Source: Phyto melanocephala
Lineage: Eukaryota > Arthropoda > Insecta > Diptera > Rhinophoridae
Length of the DNA stretch: 64,000 bases
Assembly: GCA_941918925.1 (NCBI GenBank)
Contig: OW799237.1
Span: 89,315,015 to 89,379,014, forward strand
Direction: 5' to 3'
Shown here in pieces: positions 13,401 to 22,538 of the stretch. Positions within the stretch are counted from its first letter, which is position 1. Each line of letters begins with the position of its first letter. The notes under the pieces were generated by a model. The model saw only the letters and a program-made list of their open reading frames with translations, searched no databases and was not told the origin of the DNA. Position numbers and translations under genes: made by a program.

Positions 13401-15400
13401 TTTGGAACAGTGTCTGGATCATTATACCAAAGCAGAAACTTTGAGTGCTGAAGATGCCTGGCGTTGTCCCCATTGTCAGGAATACTTACCGGTTGTGAAA
13501 ACTTTGGGCCTATGGTCCTTGCCCGACATATTGGTGGTGCACTTTAAACGTTTTCGCCAACATCATGGCAAAGGTGCAAATGCTGCCAAATTAACTACTA
13601 TGGTGAACTTTCCTCTACACTCATTCGATATGTCGCCACATTTGGCAAGAGGTGCAAATGAAACAAATCCCACTAACAACTCCCTAACGGCCGAGGGCAG
13701 CCAAATATCAACAGCCTTTAACCGTCCTAGCCCCTGGCGCAAATCAAAATCTGGCGATTCACGTTCTTCCACACTCAGTTCTCGTGAAAATCGTGAAACT
13801 CGCTATGATCTATATGCTGTCTGCTATCATCAGGGTGATACTTTAGAAACTGGCCACTACACTGCCGCCTGTAAGAATCCCTACGATCGTCAATGGTATA
13901 AATTTGATGATCAGCGTGTGTCAAAAGTCTCCAGTGAGTCTTTACCCGACGAAATAGTTAATAATGAGGCTTATATGTTGTTCTATCAACGCCGAACTGC
14001 CGAAAATCCCGAGTGTTCCGGCTCAAGTTCGAACTCCAGTGATCACTGGGTATCACGCATTGCTCCGCCGGCTCCTATAGCCGTGACAACCTTATCGACG
14101 TCAAAGATGCACAATTCTCTGGAAAATATGAAAAATGAGGCTAAACCCACAACTAGTGAAGAAATTGAATTAGAAATTACGTCAGAGAATACTAAAGAGA
14201 ATGTTATTCTTAAGCCTGATAAAGAAATTGAAAACTTAAAGGAAGTTAACGGTAAGTTGATGAGTTTTTATTAATTTTTTATAAGAAAACGAATATATTT
14301 CGTGTATTTTTTATTTTATTTTAGCTCAACCTAATGCAGAAAACGAAATTTTAATTGCTACAACTTCCGCCCAAAATGCAAAGACCGAAAATAATTTAGA
14401 TGCTTTGGAAAAAGTGCTTGAATATGCTGATGCCGATGATGTAAACGAAGAAACAGACGATTTAGATGGAAAGCTGGAAAAACTAGAAATTGAAGTAAAC
14501 GAACATCATAACACTGAAATCTTTACTATGGATGAGGATTGTAAATTAGACGAGGAGCAGGAGGAATTAAAAACTAAAGAAATTAATACAACTTTGATAA
14601 CTATTCAAGCGTCAGCCGAAAATCAAACGAACTTAACAAATGGCTTTAAAAATAATTTAAAGACACGCTCTCCTCTAATAACAAATGAAGATGTAGGCAA
14701 CAATTTGAAAAAACAGAAAACAAACTTATCTTCCGCTACATCTTCTTCTTCATCATCGTCCTTATCCTCGCAGTCTCCTGCACCTAGTTCTCTGGCCGTC
14801 TCCAAAGATGCAGCAAATAATTTACAAAACAAATTTAATGGCTTTCTGCAGTCTCACTCCATTACTTCTACTAATGAGCAGGAGCATTTGCTATCATCAA
14901 GTCTTAAAAGTAATAGTAGCAGTATTATAGGTTCTGCTTTGGCGGGACACTTTTCTACGTATCGCCAACCTTGGCATGGCAGTCGCTCCAGTGTTTCGGC
15001 TATTGAAAATTCTATGCAACAAGCGTCGACGGCGGTGGCATCCCAACAACATTCTTCGCTACATCTCAGACATTCCTTTTCGACGGCTTCCAATTATCGT
15101 TTGCGGGAATGTGGTGATACGCTATCTACGGTTTTAAGAAATTCCGTTAATACCTGTAGTAAGGATACTTTAATATTTTTAGATCAACAACAGCATCATC
15201 ACCATCATACTGCACATCGTCATCATCAACATCATTCACTAATGGAGGACGATGATGACGATGCTACATTTATGGGTAGTCGCTCATTATGGGTACGTTT
15301 TAATAAGCATTTATTTTAATATTTATTTTTAATTTCTTAAATCTTTTAGATATCTCCCGTAACGCCGCATAAGCTAATAACAGTATCACCGAAAAATTAA
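4495..15400 (+). CDS. Usp15-31: Ubiquitin carboxyl-terminal hydrolase, USP31/43 type (5' end missing)
   Basis: Visible exons: 4495-4713, 6836-6970, 7095-7229, 12415-14251, 14325-15292, 15350-15400 (stop 15398-15400). All have GT-AG ends and agree in phase, giving 1,114 residues; upstream exons with the start codon are not in view. It should cleave ubiquitin from substrates as a cysteine protease. The Cys box is [18 protein letters not shown], with the catalytic Cys codon at 4636-4638; the His box contains TGHYTA, His codon 13855-13857, followed by WYKFDD. Two CxxC pairs (CPRC, CPHC) mark the zinc-binding fingers. After the catalytic domain comes a low-complexity tail with acidic, poly-Ser and His-rich parts ([13 protein letters not shown]). 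Candidate poly(A) signals are AATAAA at 15784 and 16211. Closest family recalled: human USP31/USP43, Drosophila CG30421. Confidence 0.93.
4776..5042. mobile_element. MITE with 47-bp perfect terminal inverted repeats
   Basis: The first and last 47 bases are exact reverse complements (start GTTGTTGGGTTTAAGCTGG, end CCCAACAAC). The interior is A/T-rich and partly self-complementary (TTCTCATT...AATGAGAA). It encodes nothing and lies in the first visible deubiquitinase intron. I found no clean target duplication. Confidence 0.8.
5212..5790 (+). repeat. Dispersed repeat D1, diverged copy
   Basis: The start TTTTTATACCCTTCACAC, with the facing GAGTGTAAAAGG, matches the opening at 24.42 kb. The next 200 bases (GTCATTCCGCTTGTAATTTC, TGTCCGTGTGTATGTTGAAA) match the D1 opening at 2.1 kb. 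The likely tail ATAGCACTCTTGCTTTTTT is near 5,775. Intronic and non-coding. The boundaries are approximate. Confidence 0.5.
5791..6592. other. Intronic DNA with possible repeat fragments
   Basis: Part of the first visible deubiquitinase intron. Short blocks (ACGCCCACTTTTTT, TGGGCGTGACACC) recall the GGGCGTG-containing repeats elsewhere, but the similarity is weak. No gene. Confidence 0.4.
6593..6714. repeat. Short hairpin-type MITE
   Basis: ATGTTGTATTGTCAT at 6593 faces its reverse complement ending at 6714, with an A/T-rich interior of about 90 bp. It lies about 120 bp before the second visible deubiquitinase exon. Confidence 0.5.
7253..7824. mobile_element. TIR element inside the deubiquitinase third visible intron
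   Basis: TTCTGTGGTTTTTATGGGCA near the left end faces TGCCCATGAAAACCACAGAG at 7804-7823, and the similarity continues inward (ACCACGTATGT against ACATACGCGGT), so the terminal inverted repeats are about 30 bp with few mismatches. No protein remains. The left end is about 23 bp after the 5' splice site at 7230. Confidence 0.65.
7995..8865 (+). mobile_element. Helentron-like non-autonomous element, copy 2
   Basis: It starts CTATATATATAAAAGTGAAA followed by a (GT)n tract and ends GCGCCGGGTTTGGCTAGT. There are about six tandem units of roughly 121 bp with GTGGGCGGGGCCACGCCC-type cores. It is the same family as 2870-3730 in the opposite orientation and is directly followed by copy 3. Confidence 0.72.
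8866..9856 (+). mobile_element. Helentron-like non-autonomous element, copy 3
   Basis: It starts with the same CTATATATATAAAAGTGAAA on the base after the CTAGT end of copy 2, and ends GCGCCGGGATTTTCTAGT. About seven tandem units of roughly 121 bp make it longer than copies 1 and 2. No coding capacity. The head-to-tail arrangement suggests rolling-circle tandem transposition or insertion next to a copy end (inference). Confidence 0.72.
10680..11890 (-). mobile_element. Mariner-like transposase relic
   Basis: On the minus strand, bases about 11430 down to 11260 translate to a DDE-domain fragment ([20 protein letters not shown], then [18 protein letters not shown]). A degraded C-terminus follows ([16 protein letters not shown]) toward 11120. 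This resembles the relics at the window start and at 27 kb. Frameshifts and an incomplete 5' part make it a pseudogene. The outer limits are uncertain: GGGACACCC near 11,860 and repeated 'GGAAAACCTTTTAC' blocks at 10,911 and 11,757 may mark element sequence. It sits antisense inside the deubiquitinase intron. Confidence 0.7.
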
Positions 15401-16793
15401 GCTAAAATTTAAAATTAGATATTTTCGTAAGTATAGCTTCATAATTAACGAAAATTAAGACATTTTTTTATAATAAGACAGACTCAGTGTGAGAATTACT
15501 TTACAATTATTAAACTTTTAAGCAGAAAACCATTTACAAACATTCATACTTATATACATTTATAAAATATTATTAAAAAAAATGTTCAAATATGTTGCAA
15601 AAAGCGTGTTTTTTACATAAATACTATGTATTACAAAAAAGAGAGCAAACAGTTTATTATAAAAGCCATTAATTATTACAATAGTAAATGTTTAATGTGT
15701 TTAACTAAAAAGTAAAACAAAAAAACACAAACAAAACAAAACAAAAGTTTATACGATTTATAGCAGAATTTATCAATCAAATCAATAAATATTTATATGT
15801 AGGTTAAAACGTGTAATATTTAATAATAGTAATATGATACAAACGATTTTTTCATGTTATTTCATAAAAATCCAAACAAAAATTTATAAAATTTCTATAA
15901 AATTATTTATAAAGTATTATTATATTATATCGAAAGAAATCCTTAAAAAAATATAAGATACGTAACGTGTTTTTGTAGTTTAATTTGGAATATTCAGTAA
16001 GATAAAGCATAAAAAACCAAATTACAAGATTGATCGCATACAATGTGTACTGTTTTTGATTGTTCAATTACAAAAACTGATTTAAAAAAAAATAACATAA
16101 ATTTCTTAGTATTTATAAATATTATAAAAAAAAATTATAAAGAATTAAAACAATATAAGTACAATGATATTATATGGTATTTAATTGAATTAAATTATTA
16201 AAAAATCTTTAATAAAGACATACAAAATTAAACAGCTTTTGTTTCTTTTATTTCCCTTTATACAGTAGTATACATCGGGTTTGATCCGAAACAAGCATAA
16301 TTCCGAAAATTTTTTATTGACTAATTTTTGCTTACCTAAACAAGGTCATTATTTGGTTTTTTTTTTTTTTGCGTACTTAACCTCCTGTGAGTGCATTCAG
16401 ATTCTGGGAAGGGAAAAATTTTTGTATAGTTAAGGGAAGTGAAAAGGATAGTGAATCCATATAATATTACATGCAAAAATATTTAATTATACAGTTTCGT
16501 AAAACAAATTATATAGTTTTTTTTAAACGAATGATTTTGAAACTTAATTTGCCCAATATTTAAATCATAAAATTGAATAAGTTAAAATAAGCACACCTTA
16601 CATCAAATTCTCACATTGAATCGCGATTGTAATTTTAATAGAAATGTAGAATTTTCTGCTATTAATTTTCTAATTATCGCATTTGGACCTTGGTCGAAAA
16701 AATCGAATTTAATAATTTCTAATAAACAAATTTGTTAATTAAACTTCTTATGCAAAGTGACAAAAAACATCAATCGTCAATGGTGATGGCGCA
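15401..16793. other. Deubiquitinase 3' flank, AT-rich
   Basis: Probable 3' UTR up to one of two AATAAA signals (15784 or 16211), then A/T-rich DNA with no supported gene. Confidence 0.5.
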
Positions 16794-18086
16794 CAGAGGA
16801 GTATTTGGCCTGAAAGCTGGCGAAAATTATTAAACGTGTTTTTTGAATTAAAAGTTCTAGTTTTTGGTAGTTTTAGGTGTAGTATGATATAAGAAATCTA
16901 GTGGCAGATTTTGAAAAAATTACACTGCGCAACAAAAGTACAAAAGTACAAAAGTAAAAAATTTTTTTGTCTCTGCTAGAAATAAAAGTATGTGTACTAC
17001 ATTGATTTTGATGCCCTTAATTCAAATCTGTTTTCCGTTTTTCTCTAGTACGTAAGGATTTTCTGTTAAAGGCGTGGCATATTTCACTCTCTAAATCGTT
17101 GGGTTGCCTAATATATTTTGTCATAACTTGAAAACGGATTCTCCGATTTTAATAACAGGAAGATCAGAAGATGCACCGTAATTTTGCTTAAACTAACCAA
17201 ACACATTTCTATTCTATCTATTACTATTTCGGAGTTATTAAAAATGTAATGGCGAAAAAAAAATTTGTCCAGCAAAATTCGTCAAATTTTTTGTTTTCAA
17301 AATGCCATAAAAAAATTTAAGAACCAAAAATTTAAATTTTTAAGATTGTTCCAAAAGCCACATTTCTAAGGAATAAAAGTCGGTATAAATAGTAAAACTC
17401 AATTAACAAATGTTGATTTTAAAGGTTTAAACTTATTTTTAACAGACTGTATGTACATGCATACATATTATGATTTACGGTCTAATTAAAAAAAAAAATT
17501 TTTTTTGAAAATTGTAAGGCTCTTATGAAACAGTATTTTTTTATGAAAAAAGGCTTTATTTTATTTATTTTATATTATTTAATACTTAATATACGGAGAA
17601 GTTAAACTAATAAAAATTCCTTAATAATTAATAATTCGTAGAGTTGCTAACCTCACTTTCAAAAACCTCTTCTTTTTTCTTTTTTTTTGCAAAAAAAAGT
17701 GTATAATATTTTATTTTAGCATTTGAACGAATTGTTTCAACATGAATATTCAACATATTTAAAATTTCTTTTCTTTTTTAAATAACTTTTGATCAAACCT
17801 TTCAGCGAGAAAAAAATCATTGTTAAACCTTTATTCGTTTAGCCGTAAAAAAATATCATAAAAACATCCAGAAACCGAAAAAAACATTTATGTAAATCTC
17901 ATATAATTTTCTTTACTTTCCTGACTTTAGCAGGGTCTCAGAGCTACAAATCGCAACTGAAAGTCTTAAAAATTTACAATATAATGTAAAATATTGTTGT
18001 CTGTCGAGCTGCGTTCTTAGTTCTTAAGATTTCTTAATATTCAGTTTTGCCTTTTTGGCCAGCTTTTCAGGTCAAATACTCCTCTG
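16794..18086. mobile_element. hAT-like TIR element, non-autonomous
   Basis: The ends are imperfect inverted repeats of about 33 bp: CAGAGGAGTATTTGGCCTGA on the left and, read inward from the right, CAGAGGAGTATTTGACCTGA, both continuing into AAAGCTGG. A CAGAG start fits the YAGNG rule of hAT transposons. The flanking 8-mers (ATGGCGCA and TGTGGCGA) do not match cleanly. The 1.3-kb interior has no transposase ORF that I can see. Class is inference. Confidence 0.6.
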
Positions 18087-18299
18087 TGTGGCGATGGATA
18101 ACATACATACATATGTATATATGTATTTGCAATTTAAAAACCCCATAGTAAGAATAATACAAATATGAAAATATTAAAACTAAATAATGGACTGGTGCAA
18201 CGATCAATTGAGCGGACAACACCAACATACCGATTGAAATAAAAATTGTTAAATACAACAACTGCTTATATTGCATTCAAACTAATGGATAAAACAGAA

Positions 18300-18705
18300 A
18301 AAATAATAACAAACAAGTAAGAGCGCTACCAAATCTTAAAATAACCTTCACAAAAGTGTAGATACACAATTATAAGCATATTCATATAAGTTGTTTGTAA
18401 TACAGATTTATATTTGCACATCAAGAAGTATAAAACTTATAACAACTAGAAAAGAAAATCTAACACATTTTTTACCATCATGTACAACACCACTTTATTG
18501 TAATAACATTTTTGTTGTTGATAATGGGTAGAAATTGCTGATTTTCAATACCAAAATTTTCGAAAGCATTTCTGATAAATTGATACCACATACGTGTTCG
18601 TGGAATATATAGAGGCTTTAAAAAGCTGATTTCAACGCTCAAACGAACGGATAGACTGACATAGCTAAATCGATTTTTTATCTAAGAGGGTTCATACGAA
18701 TAAAG
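18300..18705 (-). repeat. Dispersed repeat D1, minus-strand copy
   Basis: It opens with ACAAGTAAGAGCGCT, the reverse of the D1 tail seen at 63.27 kb, then CCTTCACAAAAGTGTAGATA. At the other side are CTGACATAGCTAAATCG and TTGATACCACATACGTG, which match the D1 opening part in reverse. Degenerate and non-coding. Confidence 0.5.
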
Positions 18706-19098
18706 AATAACAACAGAAAAACGTTTTAATAGTAAATTTTGCTCTCACTCACCTGTGGTAGGAAATATGAGTACAATAATCATTTTATAGGCGAATTCGA
18801 TTTCTTAGCAACTTGTGAATTATGTAGATGATATAACGGTTATTAAAAAAAAACATCTTAAAAAATATTATTATTTTTAGCATAGACATTGGTTTACAGA
18901 ACACATATGTATATGATACAATAAATAACCAAATTTATTTTGAAGCTCCTTGACATTGTGAATAAGAAGTGAAATTTTTGTTCAAGGTGAATGAAAATTT
19001 ATTTATGAATTTTCTGTGCAGTTTATGTACCCTTCATTGAACTTCCGTTTAAAGCAGTTAATGCACATTGAATGTAAATAAGAAAAATTTAAGTAGAC

Positions 19099-19881
19099 GT
19101 CGAAGTACCTTATAGTGAACTTCTATTTAATGAAGTTCTCCCTACCATAAACTAAAATCAAGAACAGATATTTTTCGTTCCACTTTCAATGTATTTCAAT
19201 CTGCGTAAAATGAATTTCCATACAGTGAATCTTTCTTTACTATGAACAAAGTTTTGGAAACAAAAATACTTTTTACGTGTGTTTTTGTCTCCATATAATA
19301 AACTATTTTTAGCAGCTTTGTTTTGCACTATTTATAAAGAAAATAAATAATATTTTTGGAATTCGCAAAATATGAAAATAAAAAAAAAAAGTTAATGATT
19401 TGCCTTTTAACATCAGTTGACCGAGTTCAGAGAACGAAAATGACGTACGGAGTAGTATTTCTCTTTAAAAAAAGGTATTAGTAATTAATAAAGTTGAATA
19501 AGGGACATCAAAGAAAAAATATATATTCCGTCCATTAAAGATATTCTAAGGAGTGTTTTAGAAAGTCGTGGATTACAGCAGATTATATCAGATGATGATG
19601 AAGAGAAACTGGGTGGTGAAGTAATGGGAAATATTGATAAAACGTTAGAACACGTTTCCTCTTCACTTGATGTACTACGAACTTTTTTTGGAGATGAAGA
19701 ACAACGCTCCGACAAATGTATTTAAATGTCTTAATGTAATTGAAAAAATAAAATTAAAAAAGTAGTTCAAACTACTGATTATTTTAAATAAATAAAAAAG
19801 CAAAAAAATATTTCTGAATAATGAAGTTTCCATATAGTGAAATAATTGTCTGTGAAGATTAACTATAGGGAAGTTCGAAGT
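19099..19881 (+). mobile_element. Pogo/Tigger-like DNA transposon relic with transposase C-terminus
   Basis: The ends share an inverted motif: left TCGAAGTACCTTATAGTGAA, right (reversed) TCGAACTTCCCTATAGTTAA. Between them, 19498-19725 is an open frame ending in TAA. It reads as an acidic C-terminal tail with SIKDILRSVLESRGL, ISDDDEEKLGG and SLDVLRTFFGDEEQR. A '(A)L..LR.FF' helix followed by acidic residues is common at the C-terminus of pogo/Tigger (DDE_1) transposases; this is recall, not a search. The catalytic domain is missing, so this is an internally deleted copy. Confidence 0.45.
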
Positions 19882-20167
19882 ATTATTCTCATTCCCATCC
19901 GCGTATATTTGAGAAATTTATATTTGGCCACTAATATCTACATGCTTAATATATTTTGTTACATGATACGCCCTGTATATATGTTAGCAGCATTAAGGCA
20001 TATGTTAAGGAGCTAAAACCTCAATTGCATTTTTAACGCTTTAAAAGTATCATTGATGGAATTTGAAAATTTTAAGATTTTGGCAATAAAATAAAAATAT
20101 ATAAAAAATAATCAGGCATCCCTAAAGTATACGTATAATTTTATATAATTTATAGTTTGACGTAAAA

Positions 20168-20818
20168 CAAGTAATAATGCTATATTCGGCCATGCCGAAC
20201 CTTATATACTCTTCACAACGTGTATTCATGCAATAACATTTGTTTGTAACACCATTCGTCACATTAGTATGATATACGTACATACATACATGCATATATG
20301 TTTCATTATCTTTGTAATGACTTTATCCGCATAAAAATATCCCATTGTAAAATTATAAATTGAGTTTACATATGTTTAAAAAATAAAAAAAAAATAAAAA
20401 AATCAAACAAATAAAAAAAAATAAAAACAAAATAAAAATATTCAAAAAATATAAATAACAATTGTTTTTGTCTTAACTGGGATTCGAACTTACGTTCATC
20501 CAGTTTGTATTGGTGTAAAAAGACAAGGTGGTCTAGGTTTTTTTTTATCATATCTCAGTTGTTTATAGAGCGATTTTTCTGATTTTCAACCGATCTGCTC
20601 CCGAATATTTCTGATATTTTGGTATCTTGCATGGGTCTTGAAAATGTCTGTGAGCTTCAAGAAGTTGATTTCTGAGAATACTTAATTGATTCTCCTATTC
20701 ATAAGCTTTCAGAAAATATATACTTTATGGGATCGGAAATGAAAATTGTAGAAATTTCACACGGAATGAGAAACCTATATATATTCCCCTACACTTACTG
20801 TAAAGGGTATAAAAACAA
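20168..20818 (-). repeat. Dispersed repeat D1, minus-strand copy
   Basis: Read on the minus strand it starts at AAGGGTATA (20,810), passes CATTTCCGATCCCATAAAG and ends GGCATGGCCGAATATAGC near 20,172, matching both ends of the 2.05-2.87 kb copy. An A-rich stretch at 20,380-20,460 interrupts it. Non-coding. Confidence 0.55.
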
Positions 20819-21131
20819 AAAGTGTTGTTGCACATTGTAAAATTGTACTACAAGTCCCAACTATGTAAGGTACTCTTTCAGAACATAAAATTTCACTAAT
20901 TAAGAAAAAAAGATATTAGCCTATAGACAGGTGAATGCAAAAACTGTTGATAAATGATAACTAAGTGACTGTGTACAAAAGACATTTAGTTAAAATGGTT
21001 CTTAAAATATTAAAACTTAAAAAGCTTCGAGTGACGTTTATTTTTTTAAACATAAAAATGTACATAATTTCAAAATTTGTAGAAATTTAATTTAAGGCAA
21101 TAAAACATTTTCAAATGAATTATAATCGTAA

Positions 21132-22505
21132 GGCTCCACGAAAAGCCCCCCAATGAAATAACGCCCAAACGAGAAATGAAATATTCTCCAATTTTTTTTC
21201 ATACATTTTTGGGTGTTATTTCATATGAAATAACTCCCAATTTTTTTGGGCCGTTTTTCATTTTTTTTGGAAATTATTTTATTTCTCATTTGGGGTTTTC
21301 AAATTATGCAATAATCTCCAATGAAATAACACCCAACAAATTTTTAAAATTCGGGGCTTGTTTCATAGCGTGTATAATTTGGGTGATATTTCATTTTGTA
21401 TTCGGGGGTTATTTCATTTTTATAGTTTTTGGTTTTTGGGGGTGTTTGTAAATAAATAATATAAAAATAGGCCTTTTACAAGAAAACTTTTAGCCTGTGA
21501 ATATTATTACAATATCTTTTGAAATACATAAATGATAACGTTCTGGATTTGGATGGTGCGACCTTCGTGACAGACTACGAAATTAGTCCACGGACGGTTG
21601 TTGGTTCCACTTCTGCCAAGCAGTGAGAAGGTACATAATAACAATGTGTAACCAACTGGAAGCATTTATACATACAACGTATATTTTCTCCATCTTGATT
21701 TCATGAGCAACCATTTTGTTTATTTTACCATTTCTTACGTATAATGTATTAAGTTTATTATTTATGTATGTACATGAAAATAATTTTTTGGTAGTTGGGT
21801 TTCAAAAATAAATATATTGGAAATATTAAACAATTCTTTGTCCATACTTCCTCATATCTCCATTACAGAAAATTACTGCCTTCTTTACAATATTGTTACT
21901 ATAATAACGTCTCCCATGAGTTGGATTTTCAAGCCATTCGAAAGTTTTAGGATAGCTCGTTGGTGGCTGATCTGAAATAGCTTCCATCGTATAAGGGAAA
22001 ATAACTGCACTGGACTTAGTCCATTAACAAAACCAAAAGTAGTCACTATTAAACGAGCTTTGTATGTTCTTTCACCAAAAAAAAAATTGATTATTAATGC
22101 TGGCACACTTTCGAAGTTGCATATATCCTTATTATGAAGAAGACGCATGCGGGCCTCCACACAATTTATATCAATAATTTTGCGATTTTGCTGTTGGTCC
22201 ATATTGACTTCATGAAATCCTTAATGAATCTGACTCTTTTATGAATTTTGGGCATAATTTCATTTTTGTTGCTGATGGGGTTTATTTCATTGGGGGTTAT
22301 TTCATTTTCATCATTGGGAGCTATTTCATATGAAATAACTCCCAAATATTGGGGGTTGTTTCGTTTTCGCTTTGGGGTTTATTTCATTTATTTTTCGATG
22401 TTATTTCATTCACTGTTTTTGGGTGTTATTTCCAATTTTTTGGGGTTTACTTCATTGGGGATTATTTCCTGGGCGTTATTTCATTGGGGGGCTTTTCGTG
22501 GAGCC
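21132..22505. mobile_element. Foldback-type transposon with 9-bp target duplication
   Basis: The ends are inverted repeats (left GGCTCCACGAAAAGCCCCCC, right GGGGGGCTTTTCGTGGAGCC). They are flanked by an exact 9-bp duplication, TAATCGTAA (21123-21131 and 22506-22514). The arms (about 21132-21450 and 22245-22505) are built from variants of GTTATTTCATT in both orientations, and each arm contains a palindromic ATTTCATATGAAATAACTCC. Long subrepeat-rich arms with a 9-bp duplication fit Drosophila Foldback elements. The middle (about 21460-22235) is a different sequence with its own ORF. The element ends 33 bp downstream of the Or49b stop codon. Confidence 0.82.
21885..22202 (-). CDS. Unknown 105-residue ORF inside the Foldback element
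   Basis: ATG at 22200-22202 and TAA near 21885. The product begins MDQQQNRKIIDINCVEARMR and ends GDVIIVTIL; I recognise no family. A second frame overlaps its 3' half and runs on to about 21837 (MEAISDQPPTSYPKTFEWLE, then a GRRYYSNNIVKKA stretch and a KYGQRIV end). That stretch looks at least as protein-like, so the real coding frame, if any, may switch or be frameshifted. It could be a remnant of an autonomous Foldback gene or captured host sequence. Expression is unknown. Confidence 0.25.
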   Translation of the reverse strand: MDQQQNRKIIDINCVEARMRLLHNKDICNFESVPALIINFFFGERTYKARLIVTTFGFVNGLSPVQLFSLIRWKLFQISHQRAILKLSNGLKIQLMGDVIIVTIL

Positions 22506-22538
22506 TAATCGTAATATACATATATATGTTTTTCTTTC

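Noticed and set aside
12304..13772. Minus-strand and alternative plus-strand frames over the deubiquitinase exon
   Set aside because: They overlap the USP catalytic domain, which is clearly the coding frame, and have no motifs of their own.
14405..15319. A separate Ser/His-rich gene downstream of the deubiquitinase
   Set aside because: It joins the preceding exon in phase through GT-AG sites and continues to a short last exon, so it is the tail of the same protein.
21176..21451. 91-codon hydrophobic ORF in the Foldback left arm, and similar ones in the right arm
   Set aside because: It is made of the arm's ATTTCATT subrepeats; its hydrophobicity is a by-product of T-richness.
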